Below, piece by piece: positions 5,059-14,065 of a stretch of DNA of 32,174 nucleotides; the stretch's first letter is position 1, and the number at the start of each line of letters is the position of its first letter. The notes below the pieces were generated by a model. That model did no database searches. It had not been told where the DNA came from and saw only the letters and a list, made by a program, of their open reading frames with translations. The stretch is from Bacillus sp. SA1-12 (GTDB taxonomy: Bacteria > Bacillota > Bacilli > Bacillales > Bacillaceae), in NCBI RefSeq assembly GCF_000981385.1, contig NZ_LATZ01000031.1, positions 1 through 32,174 of the forward strand, given 5' to 3'. The translations under genes were made by a program, and so were the position numbers.

Positions 5059-5610
5059 GTGGATAAATTTCTAATTAAAGAAACTTGTGAAAGACTTTGG
5101 AATTGTCTAACTCCAACAGATTGGATACAAATAATATTAATATCAATTGCATTAATTTCAGTAATAATTGCAATAGTTGCAGTTATTTTAACTGAAAAGC
5201 AAATTAATAAGCAAAGTGGAGAAATAAATAATAGATATAATTTATTATTTAAAATAAAAACATTTAATAGTATTAAAGGAAACAGTAGGTCTTATTGGTT
5301 TGTTATAACGAATGAAGGATTTCCCTTCTATTTTATTAAAAATGTTGAGTGGATAGGAGACGGTCTATCAATTAGTCAACACTTTAAAGGGGATATATCA
5401 AATAGGGAAAATAATGAAGAGGTAAAAGAAAATTATGAAGCTTTTTCAATTGTAATCAAGGATAAAAATGGAATAGAGATGGAGGGATATATAAAAATTG
5501 ATTGGTTAGATATGGAGAATAATGAATACTCAATAAAAACTCAAATAATTAAATTAAATAACGGACAAATAATTAACGATATTGATTTGACTTATCAAAA
5601 CTTAATATAG
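5059..5610 (+). CDS. single-pass membrane protein, unknown
   Basis: The 183-residue product has a soluble N-terminus of about 20 residues, one long membrane helix (WIQIILISIALISVIIAIVA, about residues 22-45) and a polar domain of about 135 residues with alternating beta-like pattern. No enzyme motif is visible. The GTG start immediately follows the xtrA stop and GAGGGGG lies 10 bases upstream. The gene is A/T-rich (many Asn, Ile and Lys codons) compared with the tail genes. A strong terminator follows at 5629-5680. It is not part of the standard PBSX set as I know it and may be a prophage cargo gene. Confidence 0.7.
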   Translation: MDKFLIKETCERLWNCLTPTDWIQIILISIALISVIIAIVAVILTEKQINKQSGEINNRYNLLFKIKTFNSIKGNSRSYWFVITNEGFPFYFIKNVEWIGDGLSISQHFKGDISNRENNEEVKENYEAFSIVIKDKNGIEMEGYIKIDWLDMENNEYSIKTQIIKLNNGQIINDIDLTYQNLI

Positions 5611-5628
5611 TTCTACCAGCCATCTGGA

Positions 5629-5680
5629 GGACACTGATCTTTACACAGTTTTTCTGTGTTTTGATTGGTGTCCCTTTTTT
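5629..5680 (+). terminator. terminator after the xtrA operon
   Basis: GGACAC (5629-5634) pairs with GTGTCC (5668-5673), with an inner ACACAG/CTGTGT stem, and CTTTTTT follows. Confidence 0.85.
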
Positions 5681-5705
5681 ATATGAATGAAAGGGAGCTG
5701 ATCAA

Positions 5706-6215
5706 GTGGAAGATTTAATTTTTGAATATAAACGATCGTTAAAGGAAGTACGGATAATGTACAATACATATAAGAAAATTCCTCCTGAAAAAATAACTGC
5801 AAAACAAGCAACTGATAAAAAAATAATCAGCAGGATGATCAGCGATTTGGAATTTACTATTGAGTGGTTAGAAACGGGGCGACAGCCTGGGGCGAAAAGA
5901 GGGTATGATCGATGAGATTCTTATAAGAGGATGCTTTTTAAAGATCCGAAGATAATAGAAACATTTAGTAAGGGGATTTATAAGGATTCAGAAGAAAATA
6001 CTTCTAGTGCTGATAATAGAATTGAGGATGCTTTATCTGTCTTAACAAGTCGTGAGAAGGAGATTTTCTTATTGAACAAAGTGAAATTGTTCTCTTATGA
6101 GGAGATTGCTGATATTTTAGGTATTAAAAAATCAACCGTTCAAACACATATAAAGCGAGCTGAAAACAAAATGATGAAGCGTAAAAACGAGAGCCTTTTC
6201 TGTTTAGCAAGATGA
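5706..6215 (+). pseudogene. xpf: Xpf-like phage late-gene sigma factor, one nonsense codon
   Basis: The frame from GTG 5706 to TGA 6215 is 170 codons, the size of PBSX Xpf (169 residues), but codon 70 is TGA (5913-5915) in the context GGYDR-stop-DSYKRMLFKDP, where homologues carry Arg; a CGA-to-TGA change is the simple explanation. The N-terminal part ends SDLEFTIEWLETGRQPGAKR, typical of the family. The C-terminal part is a sigma region-4 helix-turn-helix: ALSVLTSREKEIFLLNKVKL, then SYEEIADILGIKKSTVQTHI. Xpf turns on late phage genes. An ATG at 5931 could restart translation of the DNA-binding half, but no good ribosome site precedes it apart from AAGAGG immediately upstream. GGGAG precedes the GTG start. 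Confidence 0.85.
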
Positions 6216-6226
6216 AGCTCTTTTTG
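6188..6226 (+). terminator. possible terminator after xpf
   Basis: AGAGC near 6190 can pair with GCTCT followed by TTTT near 6218, across a loop of about 22 bases. The stem is short, so this is tentative. Confidence 0.35.
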
Positions 6227-6329
6227 TCATACGTTTGCCACCTATTTATGAGATGGGAAAATTTAATAATGGATTTTATAGCCAAAAACACCCCTTTTGT
6301 TTCGTACAATATGCTCGGGGGTTGATAAA

Positions 6330-6557
6330 ATGAATAAATATAAGATTAGTTATTTCCTTGATAATGGTTTTTCAGTATCACAAATAGTAGAATCGGACTC
6401 TAGAGAAAATGTGTATAAAAGATTAGCTGAAGAATGCATAATAAATTTTACTGATGAAAATGATGTTTATTTTATTTTAAATATGAACGAAGTTAAGTTA
6501 ATCAGTGTAATTGAGGTCGAGTCTAAAGTCCAATCACTTTATAGTGTTTTAAATTGA
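6330..6557 (+). CDS. small phage-region protein, unknown
   Basis: A 75-residue acidic protein beginning MNKYKISYFLDNGFSVSQIV. I chose ATG 6330, which has GGGGG eight bases upstream, over a longer version starting with TTG at 6297. The pattern of short beta strands (YKISYFLDNG, DVYFILNMNEVKLISVIEV) suggests a small alpha/beta fold. No family is recognised. It stands alone between the xpf pseudogene and the next microgene on the same strand. Confidence 0.6.
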   Translation: MNKYKISYFLDNGFSVSQIVESDSRENVYKRLAEECIINFTDENDVYFILNMNEVKLISVIEVESKVQSLYSVLN

Positions 6558-6718
6558 AATGTAGGAAATGATAAGTAATTTAGCAGTAAATAGAAATGGG
6601 TGGGACTGCTTCTTAAACACTAAATAGGTATCTTGTCCGAAGAGGTTTTTAGGTAAAAAGAAGGATATTATCTCCTTGTGTAGAAAAATATTATTTGTAC
6701 ATAAAAGGAGGTAATTAT

Positions 6719-7039
6719 ATGGCAGTTAACAACCACCAAATATCAATGTTATTAGAAATGGCAGGACGTAGGGCTCTCGAGTTAGGTGGAAGAGGTGGGT
6801 TATATGGAGTTATTGATGCAGACTATATTGACAGAGTAGGAAATGCTTTTACTGTTTTAGTTGCATCTTTATCTCCGTATTATAAAAACGCTTCTCCTGA
6901 GGTTGCAAGTCAAATTGATTCTTTTCTTGGAAAATTTGCATATCTTGATGAAAGTGATCTTGATAAAGAAACTTATTTCCAAGGTGTTGAAGAGTCTGCA
7001 AGAGAGTTAAAGGTATTATTGCAATCATTATATTTTTAG
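6719..7039 (+). CDS. 106-residue phage-region protein, unknown
   Basis: ATG 6719 has an excellent ribosome site, AAAGGAGGT, seven bases upstream; an upstream in-frame start at 6695 lacks one. The product begins MAVNNHQISMLLEMAGRRAL and looks like an all-helical soluble protein (DADYIDRVGNAFTVLVASL, VEESARELKVLLQSLYF). It carries no catalytic or DNA-binding motif I can name. A terminator follows directly at 7047-7069, so it is a one-gene unit just before the terminase gene. Confidence 0.7.
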   Translation: MAVNNHQISMLLEMAGRRALELGGRGGLYGVIDADYIDRVGNAFTVLVASLSPYYKNASPEVASQIDSFLGKFAYLDESDLDKETYFQGVEESARELKVLLQSLYF

Positions 7040-7046
7040 TAAACAA

Positions 7047-7069
7047 AGCATCCTTCGAGGTGCTTTTTT
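7047..7069 (+). terminator. rho-independent terminator
   Basis: AGCATCC and GGTGCT form a stem with a TTCGA loop (7047-7064), followed by TTTTT. Confidence 0.75.
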
Positions 7070-7114
7070 ATTTTCCAAAATAACTCAAATAATAGGGGGT
7101 GCAGGTGATGTAGA

Positions 7115-7843
7115 ATGGCTGAAAAATATGTACTTGCTGAAAAAGATTATGTAAAAGGGATGAAATACAAAGACATTGCTGAAAAGTATGAGGTATCTAT
7201 CAACACGGTGAAGTCTTGGAAAAAGCTCTATGGTTGGAATCGTAAAAGGGGTGCACCCAAAGAAAAAAGTGTGCACACAAAAAAGAGAGGTGCACCTAAA
7301 GGGAACATCAATGCAAAAGGCAATAATGGTGGAGCACCTAAAGGTAATCAAAATGCTGTTACTCATGGATTCTTTTCCAAGTACCTTCCAGAAGAAACCT
7401 TAGAGATTATGGAAGATATGAAAGAACGTTCAGCTGCTGATTTAATTTGGGATCAAATACAAATCCAATATGCTGCTATTATTCGTGCTCAACAGATTAT
7501 GTTTGTTAAGAATCAAGAAGACATAACAAAAGAGATTAAAAAGCAAAAGAGCATGGTGTCTGAGGATCAAGAAATGATGGAAACAGAATGGGAAATCCAA
7601 TTCCCTTGGGATAAACATACTACTTTTCTTAATGCTCAGTCTAGGGCAATGTCTGAATTAAGAAGCCTTATAAAGCAGTTTGATGAATTAACCTCTGCTG
7701 ATGATGAAAGACGTCTTAAATTGGAGCATATGCGATTAAATATCGAAAAGACAAAAGCAGAGGTAGATAAAATATCTAAAGGTTCTGATGACAAACCAAT
7801 TGAAATTCTAATCAAACGTAAGAGTAAAGGTGATGGATCATGA
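7115..7843 (+). CDS. xtmA: phage terminase small subunit (XtmA-like)
   Basis: The 242-residue product resembles PBSX XtmA. An N-terminal helix-turn-helix (YVKGMKYKDIAEKYEVSINT followed by VKSWKKLYGW, residues 12-43) is followed by a basic, glycine-rich linker (RGAPK and GGAPKGN repeats) and a helical C-terminal half. The small subunit recognises the packaging site and hands phage DNA to the large subunit. GGGGGTG lies upstream of ATG 7115. Its TGA overlaps the ATG of the large-subunit gene by 4 bases (ATGA), the normal coupling. The gene itself is intact, but packaging is impossible because the partner is truncated. Confidence 0.9.
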   Translation: MAEKYVLAEKDYVKGMKYKDIAEKYEVSINTVKSWKKLYGWNRKRGAPKEKSVHTKKRGAPKGNINAKGNNGGAPKGNQNAVTHGFFSKYLPEETLEIMEDMKERSAADLIWDQIQIQYAAIIRAQQIMFVKNQEDITKEIKKQKSMVSEDQEMMETEWEIQFPWDKHTTFLNAQSRAMSELRSLIKQFDELTSADDERRLKLEHMRLNIEKTKAEVDKISKGSDDKPIEILIKRKSKGDGS

Positions 7844-8135
7844 TCGAAAAAGAGGTCAATCCACACTTTGAAGATTTTTAGTTTGATTGGTCCCAGAAGT
7901 TTTATTTCCTTGTTGGAGGCTATGGTTCATCTAAGAGTTATCATGTTGCTCTCAAACTCATTCTCAAGCTTCTTGAAGAAAAAAGAACAGCATTGGTTGT
8001 TCGTGAAGTTTATGATACGCATAGGGATTCAACTTTTTCCTTGCTTGAAGAAATAATTACAGATTTGGAATTAGATCATAACATTCGATGTATTAGTTTT
8101 CCAATGCAGATACGTTTTCCAAATGGTTCAAAGAT
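7840..8135 (+). pseudogene. xtmB: terminase large subunit, N-terminal remnant with stop codon
   Basis: From ATG 7840 the frame gives MIEKEVNPHFEDF, a TAG (7879-7881) and then FDWSQKFYFLVGGYGSSKSY. That carries the terminase Walker A-like loop GGYGSSKS, and VREVYDTHRDSTFSLL follows, as in XtmB. The stop replaces a residue that is Leu in relatives as I recall them. The homology ends at FPNGSKI near 8135, about 100 residues into a protein of over 400. Beyond that point the frame runs out of phase into tape-measure DNA and stops at 8196. So the gene has both a nonsense codon and a large 3' deletion. Confidence 0.88.
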
Positions 8136-8423
8136 TTTGGTGGACCGATTAAGGATTCAATTGCAAGGGCAAGAAGAAGTGTTCAAGCATCGATGACTAG
8201 CTTATTACAATCACAACGTGCACAACTTGCTATCGATACGGGGTTAACAAGCTCTGACTTTGGTCGTATTCGCCAAGACATAGGAGCCGAAGTTTCATCC
8301 TTTGAAATGCCAGAACCAGTCATCAATGTTTATAACGAGTGGGATGGAGAAAAGGTTGTTTCATATGTGGAAAGAGGGAATGCAAGAAAATCACGTATTA
8401 CAGATGGATTTGGAGGTAAGTAA
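8136..8423 (+). pseudogene. tail tape-measure protein, C-terminal remnant
   Basis: In the frame of 8136-8423 the sequence reads FGGPIKDSIARARRSVQASM, then LLQSQRAQLAIDTG, EMPEPVINVYNEWDGEKV and the end ARKSRITDGFGGK. This is the end of a siphovirus tape-measure protein, which is normally over 1000 residues. It has no start of its own at the junction; ATG 8193 lies inside. Its position directly before the distal tail gene is the normal one, and the GGAGG near its end serves that gene's start. The upstream part has been lost in the deletion that joins it to terminase. Confidence 0.82.
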
Positions 8424-8426
8424 TCG

Positions 8427-9341
8427 ATGGATGTATTAATTGAAAAACTGAACGGTGAACGTAAAAAGTTCTCTGACCTCAGTCTTATCGTCCGTGACTT
8501 TCTTGTAGGAACAGCAGGCGTAAGGCAATATAAGTCAGAGATAACAGGCAGACCGGGAAACATTGACAAAGGTGCTGATTATGGTCCAAGAACTATAACA
8601 GTGCCTTTTATGTTTAAAGCAGTGGACTTAATGGATTATCCTCTCTTGAGAGATGAAATATATGCTTGGCTTGGTGGAATAGAAGAGTTTTGGATATATG
8701 AAGGAAGATCGTTAGGATTGATGAATTTCGAAGCACCTGGAGAGAAACAAGGCCGTTTTACTGGATTTGAATCAGACATTATTTACGGCAAAAGGTATTT
8801 AGTTCGTAGAACAAGTAACTTAGCACCTGATCAAAGAGGATTGTGGGGATTAGATACTATAGAGTTTGAAACAGTTGGATTACCTTTCGGAGAAACCACT
8901 GCTACAACTCTCACACCTTTCATTATCGGTAATGGTACTGGTGAAGTTGAGAACAACATATGGACAGTTGGACAAGCTGAACTATTCGGAGAAGAACCAC
9001 AATATGTTTTTGCTAATCCTACAACTATACAAGTCTATAACGGTGGTACTGAGAGAGTTGATCCAGCAGAAGGCATGTACCTCTTAATAGAATACAGAGG
9101 TGCAAGCAAAGATCTAACTTTGTTTAATGATACAAACTGGACAGAATGGAGTTTTTCTGGAAGTACAGTTGAAGGGAATTTACTTGAGATTGATGGTATT
9201 GATTCTAGACTAAATGGTTTATCTATTGTGCGTAACACAAACTTAGAATTAATTACACTTGAGCCTGGATGGAACACGATTCAAGTAACAGGAGCCACTA
9301 ATGGAACATTATCTTTTGATTTTCGTTGGTACTTTAGATAA
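8427..9341 (+). CDS. phage distal tail protein (Dit, siphovirus tail family)
   Basis: The 304-residue protein has a typical Dit N-terminus: RDFLVGTAGVRQYKSEITGR, then YGPRTITVPFMFKAVDLMDY, with the belt-like beta-rich fold and the segment FWIYEGRSL. The C-terminal half (after about residue 165) looks like a beta-sandwich carbohydrate-binding or galectin-like extension. Dit forms the ring between the tail tube and the baseplate. ATG 8427 has GGAGG about 11 bases upstream, inside the tape-measure remnant. The gene is intact. It is followed after 11 bases by the tail endopeptidase gene. Confidence 0.85.
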   Translation: MDVLIEKLNGERKKFSDLSLIVRDFLVGTAGVRQYKSEITGRPGNIDKGADYGPRTITVPFMFKAVDLMDYPLLRDEIYAWLGGIEEFWIYEGRSLGLMNFEAPGEKQGRFTGFESDIIYGKRYLVRRTSNLAPDQRGLWGLDTIEFETVGLPFGETTATTLTPFIIGNGTGEVENNIWTVGQAELFGEEPQYVFANPTTIQVYNGGTERVDPAEGMYLLIEYRGASKDLTLFNDTNWTEWSFSGSTVEGNLLEIDGIDSRLNGLSIVRNTNLELITLEPGWNTIQVTGATNGTLSFDFRWYFR

Positions 9342-9352
9342 GGAGTCACATC

Positions 9353-11197
9353 ATGTTAGCGATTAAAGATTTAAACGGTACAGTATACTTGCTTACTGGT
9401 GCCTCTAATATTATCCGTAAACGAAGGGTTAATGGTGAGAAGGAATTTTCCTTTAAGCTTGAAAAAACAAAACAAAACGCTCATTTCTTTGATGCCATAG
9501 ATAAGTATTGGAGATTAATTGATTTTGTAGGTGAAGAATACCCTATTGTTTATTACCGAGATGTGTCAGAGGGTAACAGTTATTCAAGAGAAATAAGCTG
9601 CTTGCATAGCTTTTACGATGACATGAGGAACCATTATATCTATGAAATATTTACTGGAACGAAAACATTTGTAGATATGATGAATTTCATCTTTGAGGGA
9701 TCAGGATACACTTTTAATATTATTGGCTCCTTTTATGCTCAGAACTTTGAAAACTTTGGTGACGACTTTGGACTTGAACTATTTAAAACAGCTTTAGAGA
9801 GATACAAATCGGAATTTAAAGTTCAAGGTAAATTCGTTACTCTCCAAGATAAAATAGGTAACACAACAGATTTTCAATACCGTCACAAGTTTAATCTAGA
9901 ATCAATTGAACGTGAAGTGGATGCACTTGATTTCTCCACTTATGGCGAAGGATTCGGAAAAGACAAATTGCATGTGACTTATCGATCTCCTCTAGCTGAT
10001 ATTTACGGTGAAAGACCTATTAAAGCTATTCGCGATGAACGTTTTACAAATGCTGAGAATCTAAAAAATAAAGTAAAAGAAGCCGTTGATAAAAGTTTGA
10101 AGATTTCCTTAACTGTTAAACTCTCTGATCTTAGGGCAAATGGTTATAACAAGAACCATCCGGATGAAGGGGATGTCATCATCCTTGTTGAAGATCGTTT
10201 CAATATGAAGGTAGATACTCGTATTGTTGAAATCGTTGAATTACTGGACAAGAAAGGAAAGGTAATAGATTGTGATGTTACTCTTTCTAATTTTAGTAAT
10301 ATATTTGAACAACAACGACGTATGCATAATGCTACAAAGTCGCTGGCAGATGCAATCGAGGGTAAGAGACCTTTGCCTTTTGAAGCACTTGCAATTGCAG
10401 TACAGCAGGCAACAATCGCTTTACAAAATGCCCAAACAGAGCTGCAATTCCCAGACAATGGAGGAATTCTCGCTATTGATAAAACCAACCCTAACAAGTT
10501 GGTTCTTTTTAATTCTGCTGGAATAGGGATTTCTGATGATGGTGGCCAGACCTTTGAAAATGCCTTAACAGGTTCAGGTCTTGTTGCGGATGTTGTCACA
10601 ACGGGGACAATAAACACTGCATTTGTTAGGATTCAAGGTGCTACCGGAAAGATGTATATTACAGGAGATCAGTTTAAGTCTATTGATTATGTTGATCCTA
10701 GTAAGTATGTCGAAATCGTTCCAGGAATGCTTACAGTAGGAAACGGAGCAATTAAAATTATTCGTCCTGATGGAGCTGTATGGGTAGAAAACGGTGTTCC
10801 TAAACAAGATGTTGCAGTTCAAGAAACCTCACCAAAATTCATTGGATACAATACGACAGAACGTGATCGTTATTACAGAACAACTGTTCAAACATATGAA
10901 GAGTTAGGAGCTTACAGAACGACTCACGTAGGAAGATATTTGAAGGTTGAAGGATATGCCATTGTTAATAATGGTGATTTAGGATTAGCTGTTCAATCTT
11001 ATGCAGGCGGAATTAGTTTTTATCAAGTAATGACAATTCACTATGATCCTAATTCAATTGGTGGTACGTTTTTCGAAATGACAATTGATTTAGGAAAACC
11101 AAGTTATTCAAGTATTAGGTTTTATATTAAGTTCCGATCAATTGATGCTGCAGAAGAAGTTGGTTGCCGTATTGATGGAGTTTATCAATTTGGCTAA
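9353..11197 (+). CDS. phage tail endopeptidase / minor structural protein (Tal)
   Basis: A 614-residue protein that follows Dit, as Tal proteins do. The first 360 residues match prophage tail endopeptidase-type proteins: MLAIKDLNGTVYLLTGASNI, LEKTKQNAHFFDAIDKYW, GEGFGKDKLHVTYRSPLADI and a bridging helix NIFEQQRRMHNATKSLADAI. The rest is a beta-rich shaft and tip. It forms the tail tip and touches the cell surface. The start ATG 9353 has AAGGAG eight bases before it. The frame is complete, in contrast to the upstream head genes. Confidence 0.82.
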   Translation: MLAIKDLNGTVYLLTGASNIIRKRRVNGEKEFSFKLEKTKQNAHFFDAIDKYWRLIDFVGEEYPIVYYRDVSEGNSYSREISCLHSFYDDMRNHYIYEIFTGTKTFVDMMNFIFEGSGYTFNIIGSFYAQNFENFGDDFGLELFKTALERYKSEFKVQGKFVTLQDKIGNTTDFQYRHKFNLESIEREVDALDFSTYGEGFGKDKLHVTYRSPLADIYGERPIKAIRDERFTNAENLKNKVKEAVDKSLKISLTVKLSDLRANGYNKNHPDEGDVIILVEDRFNMKVDTRIVEIVELLDKKGKVIDCDVTLSNFSNIFEQQRRMHNATKSLADAIEGKRPLPFEALAIAVQQATIALQNAQTELQFPDNGGILAIDKTNPNKLVLFNSAGIGISDDGGQTFENALTGSGLVADVVTTGTINTAFVRIQGATGKMYITGDQFKSIDYVDPSKYVEIVPGMLTVGNGAIKIIRPDGAVWVENGVPKQDVAVQETSPKFIGYNTTERDRYYRTTVQTYEELGAYRTTHVGRYLKVEGYAIVNNGDLGLAVQSYAGGISFYQVMTIHYDPNSIGGTFFEMTIDLGKPSYSSIRFYIKFRSIDAAEEVGCRIDGVYQFG

Positions 11198-11208
11198 GAG
11201 GGGAAAAC

Positions 11209-11457
11209 ATGGAAGAAGAAATGAGAATATACGTAAATGTTGATGGAACGGGTAATGTAGTAGAAGGCTTAGGAGGAACAAATCCTAGACCTGACAAGGA
11301 ATACGCGTTTTTCTTTATTCGGGACAAACTCATTCTTGATAACATTTTAAAATTTAAAGTTGTGATTAACGGATTCAAACCAGATCTCATTTTAAAAGAT
11401 GGCGAAAGAATAGAAGAAGTGATAGACTCGCCAAAGCCGACTGAACTTTCATCATAG
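11209..11457 (+). CDS. small tail-module protein, unknown
   Basis: An 82-residue acidic protein (MEEEMRIYVNVDGTGNVVEG, then PRPDKEYAFFFIRDKLILDN). It lies 11 bp after the tail endopeptidase gene, and GAGGGG precedes the ATG. Position and size resemble the XkdW-type small proteins between tail fibre genes of PBSX-like phages, but I do not recognise the sequence. It is probably a short beta-rich tail accessory or chaperone. Confidence 0.65.
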   Translation: MEEEMRIYVNVDGTGNVVEGLGGTNPRPDKEYAFFFIRDKLILDNILKFKVVINGFKPDLILKDGERIEEVIDSPKPTELSS

Positions 11458-11489
11458 TCTCTCATTTATTGGATTAAGGAGGCGAATTT

Positions 11490-13802
11490 ATGGCAGATGA
11501 AATAAAACAATTAGACCTTCATCCAGATGAAATATCTTTAAGAGAAATTAGAAATAACAATAATTCAAATTACCAAAAGATTAACGGTAATTTTACACTT
11601 TTAAAGTCGCTTCCACAGCAGGCAGAAGATGCCATAACTAGAGCAGCCAATGCGATAAACGCAGCTAATGAAGCTAAGCAATATGCTCAAACTGCTGAGA
11701 CAAAAGCAGTTAGTACACAAGCACAACTAGACACAATTATTATAGAAAGTGGAACTTCTGATGCTGAAACATTGCAGGCAAGAACAACAGCTAAGGGTAC
11801 AACTTATCCTTTATTGAAGGCTCGTCTTGATGCTTCTGAAAAAAAGCTAGATTACTATATAAGTATTGCGGAATATGATCATTTAAAAGTCGCAATAGCT
11901 CAAGGGGTTGATTGGACACAAGCCTTTGCACAAGCTCTTCTAGATTTACCTGACAAAGGAACAATCATTTTCCCCCCTGATGACTATTACATTACAAATG
12001 TTAGTTCAATAGGAAAAAGTATTTCTTTGATTGGTTATGGTGCAAGAATCATCCAGTTAACAAATTCTACTGTCATTTCTTTAAAAGGCGGTTGGGATAC
12101 TGCTTATAGCGTGAGTGCCATATCTACCACAAGTTATGATTTCGAAGGTCAAGGTTCTATGAATGTATCAAAGGTAACCTTATCTTCAGTACCAATTTTG
12201 GAGAAAGGTGATGTTGTCAGAGTTATTTCTGATGATGAAATCGAAGGGGCGAAAACAACCAGTACAACTGACAAGCGAAGAAGAGGAGAATACGCAATCG
12301 TTGGGGATGTTGTTTCAAGTGATGTCTATTTGACAGGGATATTAAGGGAAACCTACTCAACCAATGTTCGACTTGTTAGATTGAAAGATATTTCTTTTAA
12401 CATTGAGGGAATAACGTTTGATTCGTTGCCTGAAGGTGATACAAATGGATGGAATGCAACTTTAGTTTCGATTAGAGCTGCACAAGATGTATCTATCCAT
12501 AATGTTAGATGTTTAAGAGGTTATGCGTCATTCTTAACATTAGTTGGTTTATATAGATACACCATATCTGATTTGAAAGTGAAGAATCTGAAAAACAATC
12601 CTTCTGGTGGATGTTATGGATATGGCATTAATGATATTTCTTGCGAATATGGAAATGTGTTTTCAAGCCTTTTTATAGATTGCAGACATGGTTATACAAC
12701 AAATACGAATGATATACCTGCGGGATCAACTGATTTCGAAAGCTATGGAAGAAGTGCAAATACAAATGTAAGTGGATTTGCCCAGGGGTGTTCGAATACA
12801 GGTTTTGATACACATGACGAAGCCTTTAATATCAAGTTCAATGACTGTACCTCAGTTGGAAACTATAGAGGCATGGATGCTTCGGGATCTGGATTCAGCG
12901 CACGGGGAAGAAAAATAGGATTCAACAATTGTACTGCATTGAATTGTCGATATGGTTTTAATATATTTGAGCAATATCCGGAGTCAACCAAAGAAGTCAT
13001 TCTAGAAAATTGTAAGGTTATTGGAGCAAGTGATTATGCAGTATATGTAAATAAGACAGGTTCAGGTATAGGGGTAGATAAATTTCGAATTGTCGGGGGA
13101 AGTTTTGAGTGTATTGGAGGTTCTCGAATATTCCTTTTTGTAAATGCAGAGGTTAATGTCGAAGGTGCAACACTTATCTCAAAACAAACAGCAAGCTATG
13201 TCCGTTTTATTGTTGCAGATAATTCGAAAGTTACATTCAAGAATGTAGATATTGATTTAACAGGTTATGCTTCTTCGAATGGAAGAATCTTTGGTTTATC
13301 TAATGCTGCAACTTTAACTGCTGATGATGTTCGTGCTGTTTTTGGAGCAACTACAGGAAACGTAATTATAGAAAGTTTAGATACAACCGCAAATGTTGCA
13401 AGGTTTACAAATTTTAAATCAGATAAGAATGTCACAATCTCAAAAGATATCTCAAATTTTTTCTTTGGTTCTAAAGATGAAACAATCCCGAACATGACCA
13501 TCTATCAAGATGTAACTGCAGATAATCAGATACCTAACATAGCTAACAATGCAAATGACGTTATTTATCTACGTTTAAGATCAACAACAGGAAATTGGAC
13601 TATGGGTGCTTTACCTGATGGATATAAACGTGGTCAGTTACTTATTATTCGAAATAGTGGTTCGGGAGCGAATACGATTACAATCAGAACAGGATCTACG
13701 TATAACGCCATTCTTTATGGGGCAGCAAATAAGGTATTGAGTAATGAACAGGCTATCACTTTAATTTGGGACGGTTCAGATTGGATGGCATCAGGTCAGT
13801 AA
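11490..13802 (+). CDS. phage tail spike with right-handed beta-helix
   Basis: The 770-residue protein has an N-terminal anchor and coiled coil (AITRAANAINAANEAKQYAQ, residues 48-75), a pectate-lyase-like start (GTIIFPPDDYYITNVSSIG, about 155-175) and a long stretch of Asn/Gly-rich strand turns (NVSGFAQGCSNTGFDTHDEA, INCTAL-type rungs) typical of a parallel beta-helix, roughly residues 160-660. A small C-terminal domain ends WDGSDWMASGQ. Such spikes bind or cut surface polysaccharide. AAGGAGGCG precedes ATG 11490. The helix start resembles the pectin lyase-like domain of Bacillus phage appendage proteins. Catalytic residues cannot be assigned by eye. Confidence 0.8.
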   Translation: MADEIKQLDLHPDEISLREIRNNNNSNYQKINGNFTLLKSLPQQAEDAITRAANAINAANEAKQYAQTAETKAVSTQAQLDTIIIESGTSDAETLQARTTAKGTTYPLLKARLDASEKKLDYYISIAEYDHLKVAIAQGVDWTQAFAQALLDLPDKGTIIFPPDDYYITNVSSIGKSISLIGYGARIIQLTNSTVISLKGGWDTAYSVSAISTTSYDFEGQGSMNVSKVTLSSVPILEKGDVVRVISDDEIEGAKTTSTTDKRRRGEYAIVGDVVSSDVYLTGILRETYSTNVRLVRLKDISFNIEGITFDSLPEGDTNGWNATLVSIRAAQDVSIHNVRCLRGYASFLTLVGLYRYTISDLKVKNLKNNPSGGCYGYGINDISCEYGNVFSSLFIDCRHGYTTNTNDIPAGSTDFESYGRSANTNVSGFAQGCSNTGFDTHDEAFNIKFNDCTSVGNYRGMDASGSGFSARGRKIGFNNCTALNCRYGFNIFEQYPESTKEVILENCKVIGASDYAVYVNKTGSGIGVDKFRIVGGSFECIGGSRIFLFVNAEVNVEGATLISKQTASYVRFIVADNSKVTFKNVDIDLTGYASSNGRIFGLSNAATLTADDVRAVFGATTGNVIIESLDTTANVARFTNFKSDKNVTISKDISNFFFGSKDETIPNMTIYQDVTADNQIPNIANNANDVIYLRLRSTTGNWTMGALPDGYKRGQLLIIRNSGSGANTITIRTGSTYNAILYGAANKVLSNEQAITLIWDGSDWMASGQ

Positions 13803-13903
13803 TGAGTAATATATCAAGATGTAGAATAGTGTTTTGGGGGTTAATCATTAATTAAATAGGGTATCTATGAAACGAGAGGAGATGGGCAAGAGGTGGTGAA
13901 TCA

Positions 13904-14065
13904 TTGCATTCTCAATATGACGAATTAACAATTGAGATGATAATAGAGTTTTATTTTGAATTTAAACTCAAAATAGATAAGAAAATGTTTACAGAAGCAA
14001 TGAAGGCTGAATTACACCTTATAAAAGAAGCTGCTAAAAATAAAGGAATTCTTATCTTAGCTTAA
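13904..14065 (+). CDS. 53-residue phage-region microprotein, unknown
   Basis: The TTG start at 13904 is preceded by GAGGTGG. The product MHSQYDELTIEMIIEFYFEF continues with KLKIDKKMFTEAMKAELHLI and ends KGILILA. It is helical and amphipathic with no membrane segment. It occupies the place of the XkdX-type small genes between tail spike and lysis cassette in PBSX-like phages. The family was not recognised. The start codon choice is uncertain; an ATG 12 codons in is possible. Confidence 0.5.
   Translation: MHSQYDELTIEMIIEFYFEFKLKIDKKMFTEAMKAELHLIKEAAKNKGILILA

Noticed and set aside
5913..5915. TGA as a selenocysteine or recoding site in xpf
   Set aside because: No downstream SECIS-like stem was evident and the family has Arg here; a simple nonsense mutation is more likely.
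10144..10617. Minus-strand frame of 157 codons within the tail gene
   Set aside because: No ribosome site; the plus-strand tail frame is clear, so this is an opposite-strand shadow.
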